Shown here one piece after another: positions 9,196-18,112 of a DNA stretch of 64,000 bases (position 1 is its first letter; each line of letters starts with the position of its first letter). A program made the translations under genes and the position numbers. The DNA is from Chthoniobacterales bacterium (GTDB lineage: Bacteria; Verrucomicrobiota; Verrucomicrobiia; Chthoniobacterales; JAATET01), in NCBI GenBank assembly GCA_036569045.1, contig DATCRI010000011.1:62001-126000 (forward strand), read 5' to 3'. The notes below the pieces were generated by a model that was not told the origin of the DNA, made no database searches, and worked only from the letters and a program-made list of their open reading frames with translations.

Positions 9196-9888
9196 ATGCC
9201 CAGCAACGGACCCCACATTCTCAACAGCTTCGAGGCCGCCCTTCAAAGCCTGCGCAACAACGTGCTCATGATGGCCAGCCTCACCGAGCGTAATCTCGCG
9301 AACGCCACGAAAGGCCTCTTCGAACGCGACGACGAGCTCAGCAACGTCGTCATCGCCGACGACGAGGAAATCGACCAGCTCGAGATTCTCGTGGATCGCG
9401 ACGGCGTCGACGTGCTCATGCGCTACCAGCCCGTCGCTTCCGACCTCCGCCAGGTCGTCACCTCCATGAAGAGCAGCGTGAACATCGAGCGCATCGCCGA
9501 TCAGGCCGTGAACATCGCCCGCCGCGCCCGCAAGCTCACCGCCGTGCCCGAGATCGCCATCGTTCACTCCCTCGAGCCCATGTTTGCCCTCGCCACCAGC
9601 ATGTTCGCCGACGCGATCAAGGCCTATGCCGATGAGGACGCCGAAATCGGGCGCCAGCTGAAGCCTCGTGACAAGGAACTCGACGAAATGAACCGCAATT
9701 TCGCGGAAGCCTGCACCGAGCGTATGGCTGAGGAGCCCCACCTCATCCCCTCCTACCTCAATCTCATCTTCGTCGCCCGTTTCATCGAGCGCATCGGCGA
9801 CCACGCCGCAAACATGGGCGAGGACGTTGTCTTCTCCGTGGCCGCCGAGGAGATTCGCCACACCCAGGGCGCCGCTCCGATCGCCTGA
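9196..9888 (+). CDS. phoU: Phosphate signalling complex protein PhoU
   Basis: 230 residues, all-helical. It contains two PhoU repeats, each with a metal-binding-type acidic motif and a conserved signature: DDEEIDQLE with ERIADQAVNIA in the first half, and RDKELDEMN with ERIGDHAANMGEDVV in the second. In the family it couples Pst transport state to the PhoR/PhoB system and restrains uptake. It starts 40 bases after pstB and is the last gene of the Pst operon. Confidence 0.95.
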   Translation: MPSNGPHILNSFEAALQSLRNNVLMMASLTERNLANATKGLFERDDELSNVVIADDEEIDQLEILVDRDGVDVLMRYQPVASDLRQVVTSMKSSVNIERIADQAVNIARRARKLTAVPEIAIVHSLEPMFALATSMFADAIKAYADEDAEIGRQLKPRDKELDEMNRNFAEACTERMAEEPHLIPSYLNLIFVARFIERIGDHAANMGEDVVFSVAAEEIRHTQGAAPIA

Positions 9889-9943
9889 TTTTTCCCCAAA
9901 TTTGGATGGGACGGCGATCGCCCGACTTTCGTAGATTGCGGGC

Positions 9944-10348
9944 ATGATTTCACCTACCCGTCTTCTTCTCGTCGGCGCCCTCACCCTCAGTGGCTGCACG
10001 AGCGCCGAGGACTACGCCCGTAACAACAACGCCACCGCCGGCTGGCTCGCCGCAAATGCCGGCCAGCCGTCCGTGAACGTCGCCGGTCGATGGATCTCCG
10101 AAGAATGGGGCGACGGCGAATTGAAGCAAAAGGGCAACCGGGTCACCGGCATCCTCGACGAATATCCCGTCGGCGGCGTCTTGAATGGCAGAACGCTTTA
10201 CCTCGCCATCACGGAGGATGGCTGGACGAACGAAACCGCGGTTCTCCAGCTCGTGAACCGCAATACCCTCGAAGGCCTCTCCTCCGAGAGCATCCCCTTC
10301 AATTCCGCCGACGCGAATCCCGTCCGTCTGCAACGGGCGGCTCCCTGA
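9944..10348 (+). CDS. Small hypothetical lipoprotein
   Basis: 134 residues. A lipoprotein signal peptide with lipobox LSGC (Cys 18) indicates attachment to a membrane after cleavage. The mature part, from TSAEDYARNN on, has no family I recognise; it includes a Gly/Val-Asn strand-rich part (SVNVAGRWISEEWGDGEL...NRVTGILDEYPVGG) suggestive of a small beta fold of the lipocalin-like 'does it modify solubility' type, but that is only a guess. It is 55 bases downstream of phoU and ends just before a bidirectional terminator, so it may be read with the pst operon or alone. Confidence 0.75.
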   Translation: MISPTRLLLVGALTLSGCTSAEDYARNNNATAGWLAANAGQPSVNVAGRWISEEWGDGELKQKGNRVTGILDEYPVGGVLNGRTLYLAITEDGWTNETAVLQLVNRNTLEGLSSESIPFNSADANPVRLQRAAP

Positions 10349-10376
10349 TCCCAGGGGCAATCCGGGCAAATAAAAA

Positions 10377-10412
10377 GGCGCCCGCCTGAAACAACCAGCG
10401 GGCGCCCCTTTT
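10377..10412. terminator. Bidirectional terminator between the lipoprotein gene and rpsD
   Basis: GGCGCCCGC (10377-10385) pairs with GCGGGCGCC (10398-10406). The + strand continues CCTTTTT and the - strand continues TTTTT on the other side (AAAAA at 10372-10376), so the hairpin can end transcription from both converging genes, including the whole ribosomal supercluster. Confidence 0.85.
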
Positions 10413-10460
10413 TCCGACAGTGGATCAAACAGACTCCACCGCCAAGTTGGTGCGGAAAAA

Positions 10461-11072
10461 CTAGCGCGAGTAAAGTTCGACCACCAGCTGCTCGTTGGCA
10501 ATGGGGTTGATCTCGTCGCGAGTCGGGATGCGGGTGAGCTCACCCGCGAGATTGTCGCGATCGACGATCAGCCAATCGGGCACGGTCGCGATCTGGGTCT
10601 GATCCAGATTGCGCTGCGCGAGACGCTTCGAGTTCGCGGCGTCCTTGATGGTGATCTTGTCGCCGGGCTTGAGCGTCGCCGAGGCGGCGTCGAGCTTGCG
10701 GCCGTTCACGAGGACGTGACCGTGCGCGACGAGCTGGCGGGCGCCCTGGCGGGTCTTCGCGAAGCCCATGCGGTAGACGAGGTTGTCGACGCGGGTCTCG
10801 AGGAGCTGGAGCAGCGTCTCACCGGTCACGCCACGGCGGCTGACCGCAATGTGGAAGTAACGACGGAACTGCTTTTCGAGCACGCCATACTGGTGGCGGA
10901 GCTTCTGCTTCTCGGCGAGCGCGAGCGCGTATTCGGAAACCTTGCGGCGCGAACCCTTCGGGCCGTGCATGCCCGGGGGATAGTTCTTGCGCTCGAAAGC
11001 CTTGGCGGAGCCGCCAAGGAACACATTGTAGCGGCGGCTGATTCTGGTTTTGGGACCGGTATTGCGGGCCAT
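10461..11072 (-). CDS. rpsD: 30S ribosomal protein S4
   Basis: 203 residues. Primary 16S rRNA binder. N-terminus MARNTGPKTRISRRYNVFLG lacks the zinc-binding cysteines, so this is the 'C-minus' form. The S4 RNA-binding domain (about residues 90-150) contains RMGFAKTRQGARQLVAHGHVL (family motif RxxFAxTxxxARQLVxHGHxxVNG, split over this stretch). Last gene of the supercluster; rpoA and rplQ, which normally follow, are absent and a terminator comes next. Confidence 0.97.
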   Translation of the reverse strand: MARNTGPKTRISRRYNVFLGGSAKAFERKNYPPGMHGPKGSRRKVSEYALALAEKQKLRHQYGVLEKQFRRYFHIAVSRRGVTGETLLQLLETRVDNLVYRMGFAKTRQGARQLVAHGHVLVNGRKLDAASATLKPGDKITIKDAANSKRLAQRNLDQTQIATVPDWLIVDRDNLAGELTRIPTRDEINPIANEQLVVELYSR

Positions 11073-11115
11073 GATCTAGGAAATGGTTGAGAGTTGGTGG
11101 TTCAGAAACAGCAAC

Positions 11116-11775
11116 TCAGACGCGACGCTGTTTCGGCGGGCGGCAACCGTTGTGCGGAACGGGCGTCACATCCTTGATGATCGCGATTTCGAGGCCGATG
11201 GCCTGCATCGCGCGAACGGCGGATTCGCGGCCGGCACCAGGGCCCTTCACGCGAACTTCGACTTCCTTGAGGCCGTGGCCCATCGCCTGGCGGCAGGCAT
11301 CCTGAGCAACCATCTGCGCGGCGTAGGCCGTGCTCTTGCGGGAGCCCTTGAAGCCCATCTTGCCGGCGCTCGACCAACCGATCACGCCACCGCGGAGATC
11401 CGTGATGCTGACGATCGTGTTGTTGAAGCTGGCCTGCACGTGGGCGATGCCCTGCGTGATATTCTTGCTGCCCTTGGCCTTGACGACCTTGATCGGCTCG
11501 ATCGTGTCGTCCAGCGAGATGCTGATCGGAGCGGGAGCGGCAGCTTCCTCTTTCTTCTTGGGAGCCTTCTTCGCGGCCTTCGGCTTTGGCTCGGCCGCCG
11601 CAGCGGGAGCGGCAGCTTCGGTCACGGGAGCGGGAATGTCGGCGACCGGAGCGGTCTCGACAACGGGAGCCGAGGCCTCAACGGCAGGAGCGGCTTCCTT
11701 CTTCGCCTTCGGAGCCTTCTTGACGGGCTCGGACTCCGGCGTCGGAGTGATGGATTCGTTCGTGTCTTCGGACAT
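11116..11775 (-). CDS. rpsK: 30S ribosomal protein S11 with a ~90-residue N-terminal Ala/Pro/Lys-rich extension
   Basis: 219 residues against ~125-130 in most bacteria. The conserved S11 core begins near residue 98 ([20 protein letters not shown]) and ends [12 protein letters not shown]. The extension starts [20 protein letters not shown] and is a low-complexity Ala/Pro/Lys/Glu stretch with no cysteine. The frame is continuous, the ATG at 11775 lies 15 bases after rpsM, and no better internal Met is present before the core, so the extension appears real. S11 sits on the platform near the mRNA exit; the extension would be solvent exposed. Confidence 0.95.
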   Translation of the reverse strand: MSEDTNESITPTPESEPVKKAPKAKKEAAPAVEASAPVVETAPVADIPAPVTEAAAPAAAAEPKPKAAKKAPKKKEEAAAPAPISISLDDTIEPIKVVKAKGSKNITQGIAHVQASFNNTIVSITDLRGGVIGWSSAGKMGFKGSRKSTAYAAQMVAQDACRQAMGHGLKEVEVRVKGPGAGRESAVRAMQAIGLEIAIIKDVTPVPHNGCRPPKQRRV

Positions 11776-11790
11776 GATGCGGGATTCGGG

Positions 11791-12186
11791 TTAGACCTTG
11801 CCGGTCTTGGCGTTCGGATTACGCTGCACGCCCACCGTCTTGCGGGGTCCCTTGCGGGTGCGAGCATTCGTGGAGGTGCGCTGTCCGCGCACGGGAAGGC
11901 CGCGGCGATGACGAATGCCACGGTAACAATTGATGGCCTGCAGGCGCTTCAGATTGCTCTGCAGTTCACGGCGAAGGTCGCCTTCGATGATGATGCGGCT
12001 CTGGCCGATCGCGTTGATGATCGCGTTGAGCTGTTCCGGCGAAAGGTCTTTCGCGCGGACGTTCGGATCGATGTTGGCCTGCTCGAGCACGCGCTTCGCG
12101 GTCTTCGGGCCAATGCCGTAGATGTAGGGCAGCGACGCTTCGATGCGTTTGTCGCCGGGAATATCAACTCCAAGTAAACGGGGCAT
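11791..12186 (-). CDS. rpsM: 30S ribosomal protein S13
   Basis: 131 residues. Head protein contacting tRNA and forming intersubunit bridges. Typical start [19 protein letters not shown], helix-two-turn-helix [17 protein letters not shown] and basic tail [17 protein letters not shown]. Upstream on the transcript is an unusual repeat hairpin separating it from rpmJ. Confidence 0.97.
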   Translation of the reverse strand: MPRLLGVDIPGDKRIEASLPYIYGIGPKTAKRVLEQANIDPNVRAKDLSPEQLNAIINAIGQSRIIIEGDLRRELQSNLKRLQAINCYRGIRHRRGLPVRGQRTSTNARTRKGPRKTVGVQRNPNAKTGKV

Positions 12187-12187
12187 A

Positions 12188-12306
12188 ATGAATTTTGGAT
12201 TTCGGATTTTCGATTTTGGATTTTTTGATTTTGGAGGCCAGCCGCCGGGATTTCGTCATCGGGTAGCTACCCCCAAATCCAAAATCCAAAATCCAAAATC
12301 TAAAAT
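12188..12306. repeat. Inverted heptamer-repeat hairpin between rpmJ and rpsM
   Basis: Two arms of ~35-45 bases flank a ~35-base GC-rich centre. The right arm (12271-12306) is a tandem of ATCCAAA heptamers (four copies, the last with one change); the left arm (12190-12232) is a degenerate set of the complementary unit TTTGGAT. Together they can fold into a long A/U-rich hairpin in the ribosomal mRNA. The A/T-rich composition contrasts sharply with the flanking genes. It resembles short tandem repeat families dispersed in intergenic DNA of several bacterial groups; whether it is mobile cannot be judged from one copy. Confidence 0.8.
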
Positions 12307-12310
12307 GGAA

Positions 12311-12424
12311 TCAGCCTTGCTTTTGCTTGTGACGGGGATTCTTGCAGATCACGCGCAAGACGTTCTCACGCTTGACGATCTTGCAGCTTTCGCAAAGCCG
12401 TTTGACGGATGCTCGGACTTTCAT
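12311..12424 (-). CDS. rpmJ: 50S ribosomal protein L36 (zinc-binding form)
   Basis: 37 residues: [17 protein letters not shown] followed by [20 protein letters not shown]. The zinc ligands are the CESC pair, a third Cys (ICKN) and the His (PRHKQ), so it is the Zn-ribbon 'C+' type. The ATG overlaps the infA stop (ATGA), showing translational coupling. The gene is followed by the repeat hairpin before rpsM. Confidence 0.95.
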   Translation of the reverse strand: MKVRASVKRLCESCKIVKRENVLRVICKNPRHKQKQG

Positions 12425-12651
12425 GGTTTCTTTTCTTTGTAGCGGTAAGTGATGCGGCCTTTCGTGAGGTCATAGGGGGACATTTCGACCCGGACGATGT
12501 CGCCTGGGGAGATACGAATGAAGAGCAATCGCATCCTGCCGGAAATGTTCGCCACGATGCGATGACCGTTCTCCAGTTCGACTCGGAACTGGGACTTGGG
12601 CAACGATTCGACGACCTGAGCCCTTACTTCAATAGCGTCTTTCTGCGCCAT
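12421..12651 (-). CDS. infA: Translation initiation factor IF-1
   Basis: 76 residues, a single OB fold: [20 protein letters not shown], then [20 protein letters not shown] and the end [16 protein letters not shown]-1 binds the ribosomal A site during initiation. Its 5' end overlaps the 3' end of map by 28 bases and its stop overlaps rpmJ, an unusually compressed junction. Confidence 0.96.
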   Translation of the reverse strand: MAQKDAIEVRAQVVESLPKSQFRVELENGHRIVANISGRMRLLFIRISPGDIVRVEMSPYDLTKGRITYRYKEKKP

Positions 12652-13388
12652 GTCAACACTTCCGGTTGATCGTTTGTGATCAAAATTGTGTGTTCGAAAT
12701 GGGCGGATGGCAGACCGTCACGGGTAACGACGGTCCATTTGTCTTCGAGAATGCGCACGTCGTGACGCCCCATGTTCACCATGGGCTCGATCGCGAGCGT
12801 CATTCCCGCCTTCAATTTCGGCCCGCTTCCCTTGCGACCGTAATTCGGAACCTGGGGCTCCTCGTGCAATTTGCGACCGACGCCGTGCCCGACGAATTCG
12901 CGGACAACGCTGTAACCATTCTTGACGACCTGCTCCTCGACGTAGTTGCAGAGGTCACCGAGTCGGCGACCGGCGACGGCAAATTTCAGGCAGCCGTTGA
13001 GCGTCTCCTCGGTCACGCGCAGCAAATTCTCGACCTCGGGATCGACGATGCCCACCGGCACCGTGACGGCCGTGTCGCCGATCCACCCATTGAGATCCAC
13101 GCCGCAATCGAGCGTAACGATATCGCCATAGTTGATCTTCCGCGGACCGCCAATGCCGTGGACGACCTCCTCGTTCAACGAAATGCAGAGCTGGCCGGGA
13201 TAGCCGCGGTAGCCGAGAAAGGCACTGCGCGCCCCCGCGTCAGCAATCAGCCTTCCCGCGTGACGATCGAGTTCACCGGTCGTGATGCCGGGCTGGATGA
13301 GATCGGCAACGGCATTGAGGACGCGAGCCGCCAGATCTCCGGCCGCGCGCATCTTCTCGATCTCGGAAGGGGTTTTGATCGGAATCAC
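12624..13388 (-). CDS. map: Methionine aminopeptidase, type I
   Basis: 254 residues; removes N-terminal Met from nascent proteins. Metal-binding residues are recognisable in [18 protein letters not shown] (two Asp), the His of [14 protein letters not shown], and Glu in LAIEPM and HFEHTILIT. No N-terminal zinc-finger extension, so this is subtype Ia. It overlaps adk by four bases (ATGA) and infA by 28. Confidence 0.96.
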   Translation of the reverse strand: MIPIKTPSEIEKMRAAGDLAARVLNAVADLIQPGITTGELDRHAGRLIADAGARSAFLGYRGYPGQLCISLNEEVVHGIGGPRKINYGDIVTLDCGVDLNGWIGDTAVTVPVGIVDPEVENLLRVTEETLNGCLKFAVAGRRLGDLCNYVEEQVVKNGYSVVREFVGHGVGRKLHEEPQVPNYGRKGSGPKLKAGMTLAIEPMVNMGRHDVRILEDKWTVVTRDGLPSAHFEHTILITNDQPEVLTWRRKTLLK

Positions 13389-14044
13389 GCCGGCACGCCT
13401 TCCTCGATGAACTCGGACAACTTTTCAAAAATGGCTTCACGACCCATGGCAGCATCGATCTCGATGAGGCAGCCGGAGGCGCGGTAATGTTCCACAACGG
13501 GTTCGGTGTGGAGGCGATGCTGAGCCAGCCGCTCCGCGAGCGCCTCGGGAATATCATCTCCACGGCGGATGAGCGGCCGGCCGCACGAAGGGCAGGCATC
13601 GCCATCGGTCACATGGTGAATCGTCGCACTGAACGTGGCCCCGCAATAGGCGCAGGTGATGCGACTCGCGACCCGTCGGCGGATTTCGTCGTCCGCAAGT
13701 GCCAGATGAAAAACGGCGTCGAGCGAGACGTCCATCGCAACGAGCTCGGAGTCGAAGGCTTTTGCCTGACCGAGGGTCCGGGGAAAGCCGTCGAGGAGAA
13801 AGGCATCCGCGCCCGTTTTCGCGAGCCAGTTGCGCACGACCGTGAGCGCGATCTCGTCGGGAAACAGGCGGCCTCGCGCGATCCATTCATCGGCCTCGCG
13901 ACCGAGCGCCGTGCCGCGCATGCGCTCTTCCCGGAGCAGCGCGCCGGTCGAGACATTCGGAATGCCGAACCTCGCGGCGATCAATTCCGCCTGGGTGCCT
14001 TTGCCGGAGGCCGGCGGCCCCAGCAGAACGATCCGCCGCTTCAA
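13385..14044 (-). CDS. adk: Adenylate kinase
   Basis: 219 residues; ATP + AMP to 2 ADP. P loop GPPASGKGTQ at the N-terminus, NMP-binding part STGALLREE, and DGFPRTLGQAKAF. The LID carries four cysteines, CAYC and CPSC, arranged to hold a structural zinc as in Gram-positive and other long adenylate kinases. It starts 3 bases after secY, the classic secY-adk-map-infA order. Confidence 0.96.
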   Translation of the reverse strand: MKRRIVLLGPPASGKGTQAELIAARFGIPNVSTGALLREERMRGTALGREADEWIARGRLFPDEIALTVVRNWLAKTGADAFLLDGFPRTLGQAKAFDSELVAMDVSLDAVFHLALADDEIRRRVASRITCAYCGATFSATIHHVTDGDACPSCGRPLIRRGDDIPEALAERLAQHRLHTEPVVEHYRASGCLIEIDAAMGREAIFEKLSEFIEEGVPA

Positions 14045-14047
14045 AAC

Positions 14048-15553
14048 CTACTTGTGCGCAAGCACGATCGTCATTCCCGCAATGGCAAGGGCACCAAGGC
14101 CCACCCAGAGCCACACGAGCGACGACTCGGCGACGAGGTTACCGGTTCCGACGCGAGGACGGACGTCGCGCGCTCCGCGGATGCGGCCCTTGCGAAGGAA
14201 GCCGTCGTAATGGCGCTGCAGCAGGTGCGTTTCGACCTGGCGCATCGTGTCGAGCACAACGCCGACGATGATGAGCAGACCCGTGCCGCCGAAGAACTGC
14301 GACGTCATGTAGGGGACGTTCAGCTGACGGCTCAGCAGCTCCGGCAACACCGCGATCGCGGTGAGGAAGATCGCGCCCGCGAAGGTAAGGCGCGTCATCG
14401 TGAAATCGAGAAAGTCGGCGGTGGGCTTGCCCGGACGAACACCAGGAATGAATCCGCCGTATTTTTTGAGATCGTCCGCGATCTGCGACGGCTGGAACTG
14501 GGTCGACACCCAGAAATAGCTGAAGAAGAAAATCATCACGGCATACAGCGCGTAGTGCCACACGCCGGTCGTAAGCTCATTGGCAATCCACTGGGCCGTG
14601 GAATTTCCCGGGAAAGCCATCTGCACGATGGTGGACGGGAAGAGAAGAATCGCCTGGGCGAAGATGATCGGCATCACACCCGCGTAATTGACCTTGAGCG
14701 GCATGTATTGCGTCTGTCCGCCGTAAACTTTCCGGCCGACGACGCGTTTCGCATACTGGATCGCGATCTTGCGCTGGGCCTGCGTCACCGCAATGACAGC
14801 CGCAATCACGAAAAGAAGGAACGCGATCATCAGCACGAGGATGACCGGGCTGAGCTGGGAGCCAGCGTTGGCCGCGCTCGGAACAAATGTGCGCCAGGCC
14901 TGGTTCAGGCCCGCAGGTAGCTGCGCCAGAATGCCGACCGTGATGATCAGCGAGACACCGTTGCCAATGCCGCGCTCGGTGATCTGATCGCCGAGCCACA
15001 TCAGGAACATCGTTCCCGCAGTCATCGTCGCAATGGTCAGCAGGCGGAAGCCGATGCCGGGATCCGTCACAAGACTCATTCCGAGACGATTGATCGTTTC
15101 CATGATGTTCGGCAGGAACGGATTTGAGCCGGGATTCTCGAGCGAAAGCGCGAGCAGGTAGCCCTGGAAAATACAAAGAGCCAGCGTGGTGTAGCGCGTA
15201 TATTGCGCGATCTTCTGGCGACCACCGTCTTCGCGCGAGAGCTTGCTGAGCTTCGGCACGACCGCCGTCAGGAGCTGCAACATGATCGACGCGCTGATGT
15301 AAGGCATGATGCCCAGCGAGAAGATCGCCGCGTGGCTGAGCGCGCCACCACTGAAGAGATTGAACAACGCCGCGACGCCGCCGTGCGACTGCCGCTCGGC
15401 CACGTCAATGAACCAGGCCCGCAGCACCTCGGAGTTCACCCCCGGAGTCGTGATCGCGGAACCCACCCGGATGATGACGACCATCGCGAGCGTAAAGAGC
15501 ACGCGCGCGCGCAGCTCCGGAATTTTGAAGATATTGGTAAAGGCGGAAATCAT
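14048..15553 (-). CDS. secY: Protein translocase channel subunit SecY
   Basis: 501 residues, longer than the usual ~435. Ten membrane helices form the Sec channel. Recognisable: TPGVNSEVL plug-region start, GIMPYISASIMLQLL, the loop YAKRVVGRKVYGGQTQYMPLK, and GFIPGVRPGKPTADFL. Extra residues lie mostly in the periplasmic loop after the first helix and at the C-terminus, which has an additional hydrophobic helix (VWLWVGLGALAIAGMTIVLA) not present in E. coli SecY. Confidence 0.96.
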   Translation of the reverse strand: MISAFTNIFKIPELRARVLFTLAMVVIIRVGSAITTPGVNSEVLRAWFIDVAERQSHGGVAALFNLFSGGALSHAAIFSLGIMPYISASIMLQLLTAVVPKLSKLSREDGGRQKIAQYTRYTTLALCIFQGYLLALSLENPGSNPFLPNIMETINRLGMSLVTDPGIGFRLLTIATMTAGTMFLMWLGDQITERGIGNGVSLIITVGILAQLPAGLNQAWRTFVPSAANAGSQLSPVILVLMIAFLLFVIAAVIAVTQAQRKIAIQYAKRVVGRKVYGGQTQYMPLKVNYAGVMPIIFAQAILLFPSTIVQMAFPGNSTAQWIANELTTGVWHYALYAVMIFFFSYFWVSTQFQPSQIADDLKKYGGFIPGVRPGKPTADFLDFTMTRLTFAGAIFLTAIAVLPELLSRQLNVPYMTSQFFGGTGLLIIVGVVLDTMRQVETHLLQRHYDGFLRKGRIRGARDVRPRVGTGNLVAESSLVWLWVGLGALAIAGMTIVLAHK

Positions 15554-15589
15554 TGGGGAAGTCGGGCGCTGGGACGGGATAAAATGGAA

Positions 15590-15633
15590 ACACGGGGATG
15601 ACAGCGCGATGTCGCGTTGCCAGGTCCCCGTGT
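15590..15633 (-). promoter_or_regulatory. Hairpin between rplO and secY
   Basis: ACACGGGGA (15590-15598) pairs with TCCCCGTGT (15625-15633), with an inner GCGA/TCGC stem. It occupies the 111-base gap between rplO and secY, one of the largest gaps in the supercluster. On the transcript it is followed by UUUCCAUUUUA, a weak U tract, so it could be a leaky terminator that sets secY output or an RNA-stability element. Confidence 0.45.
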
Positions 15634-15664
15634 GTAACTCATTCGGAGAAAACCGAAGGAAGCG

Positions 15665-16129
15665 TTAGGCCGCCTTCTTCTTCTCACGGATGGCAATGGT
15701 GCCACCAATCTTTTCGATCTTTTCGCGGGCGGTGTCCGTGATGTGATCGACTTCGAGCGTGAGCTTCTTGCTGATCTCGCCACGACCGAGGACCTTGACG
15801 CCGTCGATGTTGCCGCGGATCAGGCCGCTCTCGCGGAGGGCCGCTTCGTTGACCGAAGTGCCTTCGGCGAACACGCGCTCGAGATCATCGAGATTGACGA
15901 TGCCGAAGACGGTCTTGAAGTCCTTGTTGTTGAAGCCGCGCTTCGGCAGGCGACGAATGAGCGGCATCTGGCCGCCTTCGAAGCCAGGGCGGATGCCCTT
16001 GCCCGCGCGGGCCTTCTGACCTTTGTGGCCCTTGCCGGAGGTCTTGCCCTTGCCGGAGCTTTCGCCGAAGCCGAGACGCTTGCGGCGGTGCTTCGAACCA
16101 GGATTAGGAGAAAGAGTATGGAGTCTCAT
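15665..16129 (-). CDS. rplO: 50S ribosomal protein L15
   Basis: 154 residues. Glycine-rich basic start (NPGSKHRRKRLGFGESSGKG, then KTSGKGHKGQKARAG) that threads through 23S rRNA, followed by the globular C-terminal part. The gene follows rpsE after only 14 bases, leaving no room for rpmD (L30). Confidence 0.97.
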   Translation of the reverse strand: MRLHTLSPNPGSKHRRKRLGFGESSGKGKTSGKGHKGQKARAGKGIRPGFEGGQMPLIRRLPKRGFNNKDFKTVFGIVNLDDLERVFAEGTSVNEAALRESGLIRGNIDGVKVLGRGEISKKLTLEVDHITDTAREKIEKIGGTIAIREKKKAA

Positions 16130-16143
16130 GTTGGAATGCCCCC

Positions 16144-16728
16144 TTAGGCGGTGGCGACAGGCTCCGCGGCAGGCGCGACGGCCGCCGGGCGGATTTGCTT
16201 GCCGCGAATCTTCATGATCGCGTCACGATTGCGCAGGTCGCTGAGGGCCTTGATCGTGGCCTTGACGACGTTCGCGTGGTTGCTGGATCCGAGCGACTTG
16301 CCGAGCACGTCGCGGATACCGACCGCTTCGATGACGGCACGGACGCCGCCGCCCGCGATCACACCCGTTCCGGGCGAGGCCGGACGCAGGAGCACACGAC
16401 CGCCACCGAATTCACCGGTGACTTCATGCGGGATGGTGGCCTCGCGCACGGCGATGGTGACCATCTTCTTCTTCGCGGCCTCGGAGGCCTTGCGAATCGC
16501 TTCGGAAACTTCGTTCGCCTTGCCAAAGCCGTAACCGACCTTGCCCTTCTTATCGCCGGAGACGATGAGAGCGCTGAAACTGAAGCGGCGACCGCCCTTC
16601 ACGACTTTCGCGCAACGGTTGATGAAAACGACCTTCTCGACGGTGTCCGACTTCGGCTCTTCCGCGGCAGGGCCACGGCTGCGGCGGTCATTTCCGCCCC
16701 GACGATTGTTGTTGTTGGGAGCAGCCAT
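16144..16728 (-). CDS. rpsE: 30S ribosomal protein S5
   Basis: 194 residues from [19 protein letters not shown]; the longer frame to 16767 overlaps rplR and is unlikely. dsRNA-binding N-domain with [20 protein letters not shown] and the C-domain [19 protein letters not shown]. An Asn/Arg/Gly-rich ~25-residue head and an Ala/Pro tail ([13 protein letters not shown]) are longer than usual. S5 is a fidelity protein at the mRNA entry. Confidence 0.96.
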   Translation of the reverse strand: MAAPNNNNRRGGNDRRSRGPAAEEPKSDTVEKVVFINRCAKVVKGGRRFSFSALIVSGDKKGKVGYGFGKANEVSEAIRKASEAAKKKMVTIAVREATIPHEVTGEFGGGRVLLRPASPGTGVIAGGGVRAVIEAVGIRDVLGKSLGSSNHANVVKATIKALSDLRNRDAIMKIRGKQIRPAAVAPAAEPVATA

Positions 16729-16729
16729 A

Positions 16730-17077
16730 TTAGAATTCAAGGCCCGCTTCACGAGCCGCGTCAGCAAGGGCTTTCACCTTGCCGTGGTAAGCGTTGCCGC
16801 CCCGGTCGAAAACGACCTTGCGGATGTTCTTTGCCGCGCCGCGTTCCGCGACGAGCTTGCCGATCTCAATGGCGGTGGCGACGTTCGCCTTGCCGGCCTT
16901 GAGTTCCTTTTCGGTCGTGTTGGCCGAAACGAGAGTAACGCCAGCCTCGTCATCGATGACCTGGGCCGTGATGTTGCGGCCGGAGAAATGCACCGCAAGG
17001 CGCGGGCGCTCCGTGGAACCGGAAACTTTTTTGCGCACGCGGGCGTGCCGCATTTTGCGCAGTTTGGTGTTTGCCAT
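16730..17077 (-). CDS. rplR: 50S ribosomal protein L18
   Basis: 115 residues; binds 5S rRNA with L5. Typical [20 protein letters not shown] start, and the end [19 protein letters not shown]. It starts 18 bases after rplF and overlaps nothing; rpsE begins 1 base after the stop. Confidence 0.97.
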   Translation of the reverse strand: MANTKLRKMRHARVRKKVSGSTERPRLAVHFSGRNITAQVIDDEAGVTLVSANTTEKELKAGKANVATAIEIGKLVAERGAAKNIRKVVFDRGGNAYHGKVKALADAAREAGLEF

Positions 17078-17095
17078 ATACGTGAGTGGTCGAGG

Positions 17096-17635
17096 TTACT
17101 GGACGGTTTTGCCTTCCTTGCGGCGAACCTGCTCGCCGGCGTAACGGATGCCCTTGCCCTTGTAGGGTTCCGGCGGATAATAGGCGCGGATGTTCGCGGC
17201 GGCCTGGCCGACGATTTGTTTGTCGATGCCTTCCACGCTGATCTTCGTGTTGTCGGTGACAGTCACCTTGACTTCCGCGGGGATCGGGAAAAGCACGGCG
17301 TGCGACTTGCCGATGTTCAGGTTCAGGTTCGAACCCTGGACGGCGGCCTTGAAACCGACGCCCTGAATCTCGAGGTCGCGCTTAAAGCCCGTGGACACGC
17401 CGGTGACCATGTTGGCCACGAGAGCACGGCTGAGGCCGTGCATGGCGCGCGAGGTGCGGGTCTCCGTCTCGACCGTGATGGCGAGGCTCTTTTCCTCGAC
17501 CTTCGCGGCGACACCTTTCGGAAGCGTCCACTCGAGCTTGCCCTTGGGGCCCTCGACGACGACGGCTCCGTCGGCCGCAACGTTCACCTTCACCTTTTCG
17601 GGAAGGGCGATTTCTTTTTTACCAATACGAGACAT
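17096..17635 (-). CDS. rplF: 50S ribosomal protein L6
   Basis: 179 residues, two repeated alpha/beta domains. MSRIGKKEIALPEKVKVNV start and the C-terminal family signature PPEPYKGKGIRYAGEQVRRKEGK are present. It lies near the factor-binding site of the large subunit. Confidence 0.97.
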   Translation of the reverse strand: MSRIGKKEIALPEKVKVNVAADGAVVVEGPKGKLEWTLPKGVAAKVEEKSLAITVETETRTSRAMHGLSRALVANMVTGVSTGFKRDLEIQGVGFKAAVQGSNLNLNIGKSHAVLFPIPAEVKVTVTDNTKISVEGIDKQIVGQAAANIRAYYPPEPYKGKGIRYAGEQVRRKEGKTVQ

Positions 17636-17653
17636 TGTCGTTCCTCCTCGTAA

Positions 17654-18049
17654 TTACCAGACGTAGGCGAGAAGTTCGCCGCCGACTTTCTTGCGCTTGG
17701 CCTCATGACCGGTCATCACGCCGCTCGAAGTCGAGAGAATCGCGATGCCCATGCCGTTGAGAACGCGGGGAATCTCGTCCACGCTGACGTATTTGCGCAG
17801 GCCAGGCTTGCTGACGCGCTTCAGGCCCGCGACAGCGGCGACCTTGTTGACGAACTTATTCTGCACGTGGAGAACGGGGAATTTCCCGGTCGTGTCGAGT
17901 TCGTAATCGGCGATGTAGCCCTCACGCTTGAGGATGCGGACGAGTTCGCCCTTCATCTTCGAGTAAGGAACATCGAATTTGGGTTTGCCGACGCCCGCTG
18001 CGTTGCGCAGCCGGGTCAAGAGATCGGCGATGGGATCGGATACGGTCAT
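17654..18049 (-). CDS. rpsH: 30S ribosomal protein S8
   Basis: 131 residues. MTVSDPIADLLTRLRNA start and the signature GMGIAILSTSSGVMTGHEAKR near the C-terminus (S8 family STSxGxMTxxEAxxxxxGGE). It follows rplE by 63 bases with no rpsN in between, unlike the usual rplE-rpsN-rpsH order. Confidence 0.97.
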   Translation of the reverse strand: MTVSDPIADLLTRLRNAAGVGKPKFDVPYSKMKGELVRILKREGYIADYELDTTGKFPVLHVQNKFVNKVAAVAGLKRVSKPGLRKYVSVDEIPRVLNGMGIAILSTSSGVMTGHEAKRKKVGGELLAYVW

Positions 18050-18112
18050 GGTATTTGTGGTCGGGTCGAGCCGCGGCCCCGGTGAACTGCCGGGAACCTC
18101 GTTTCGCTGGCT

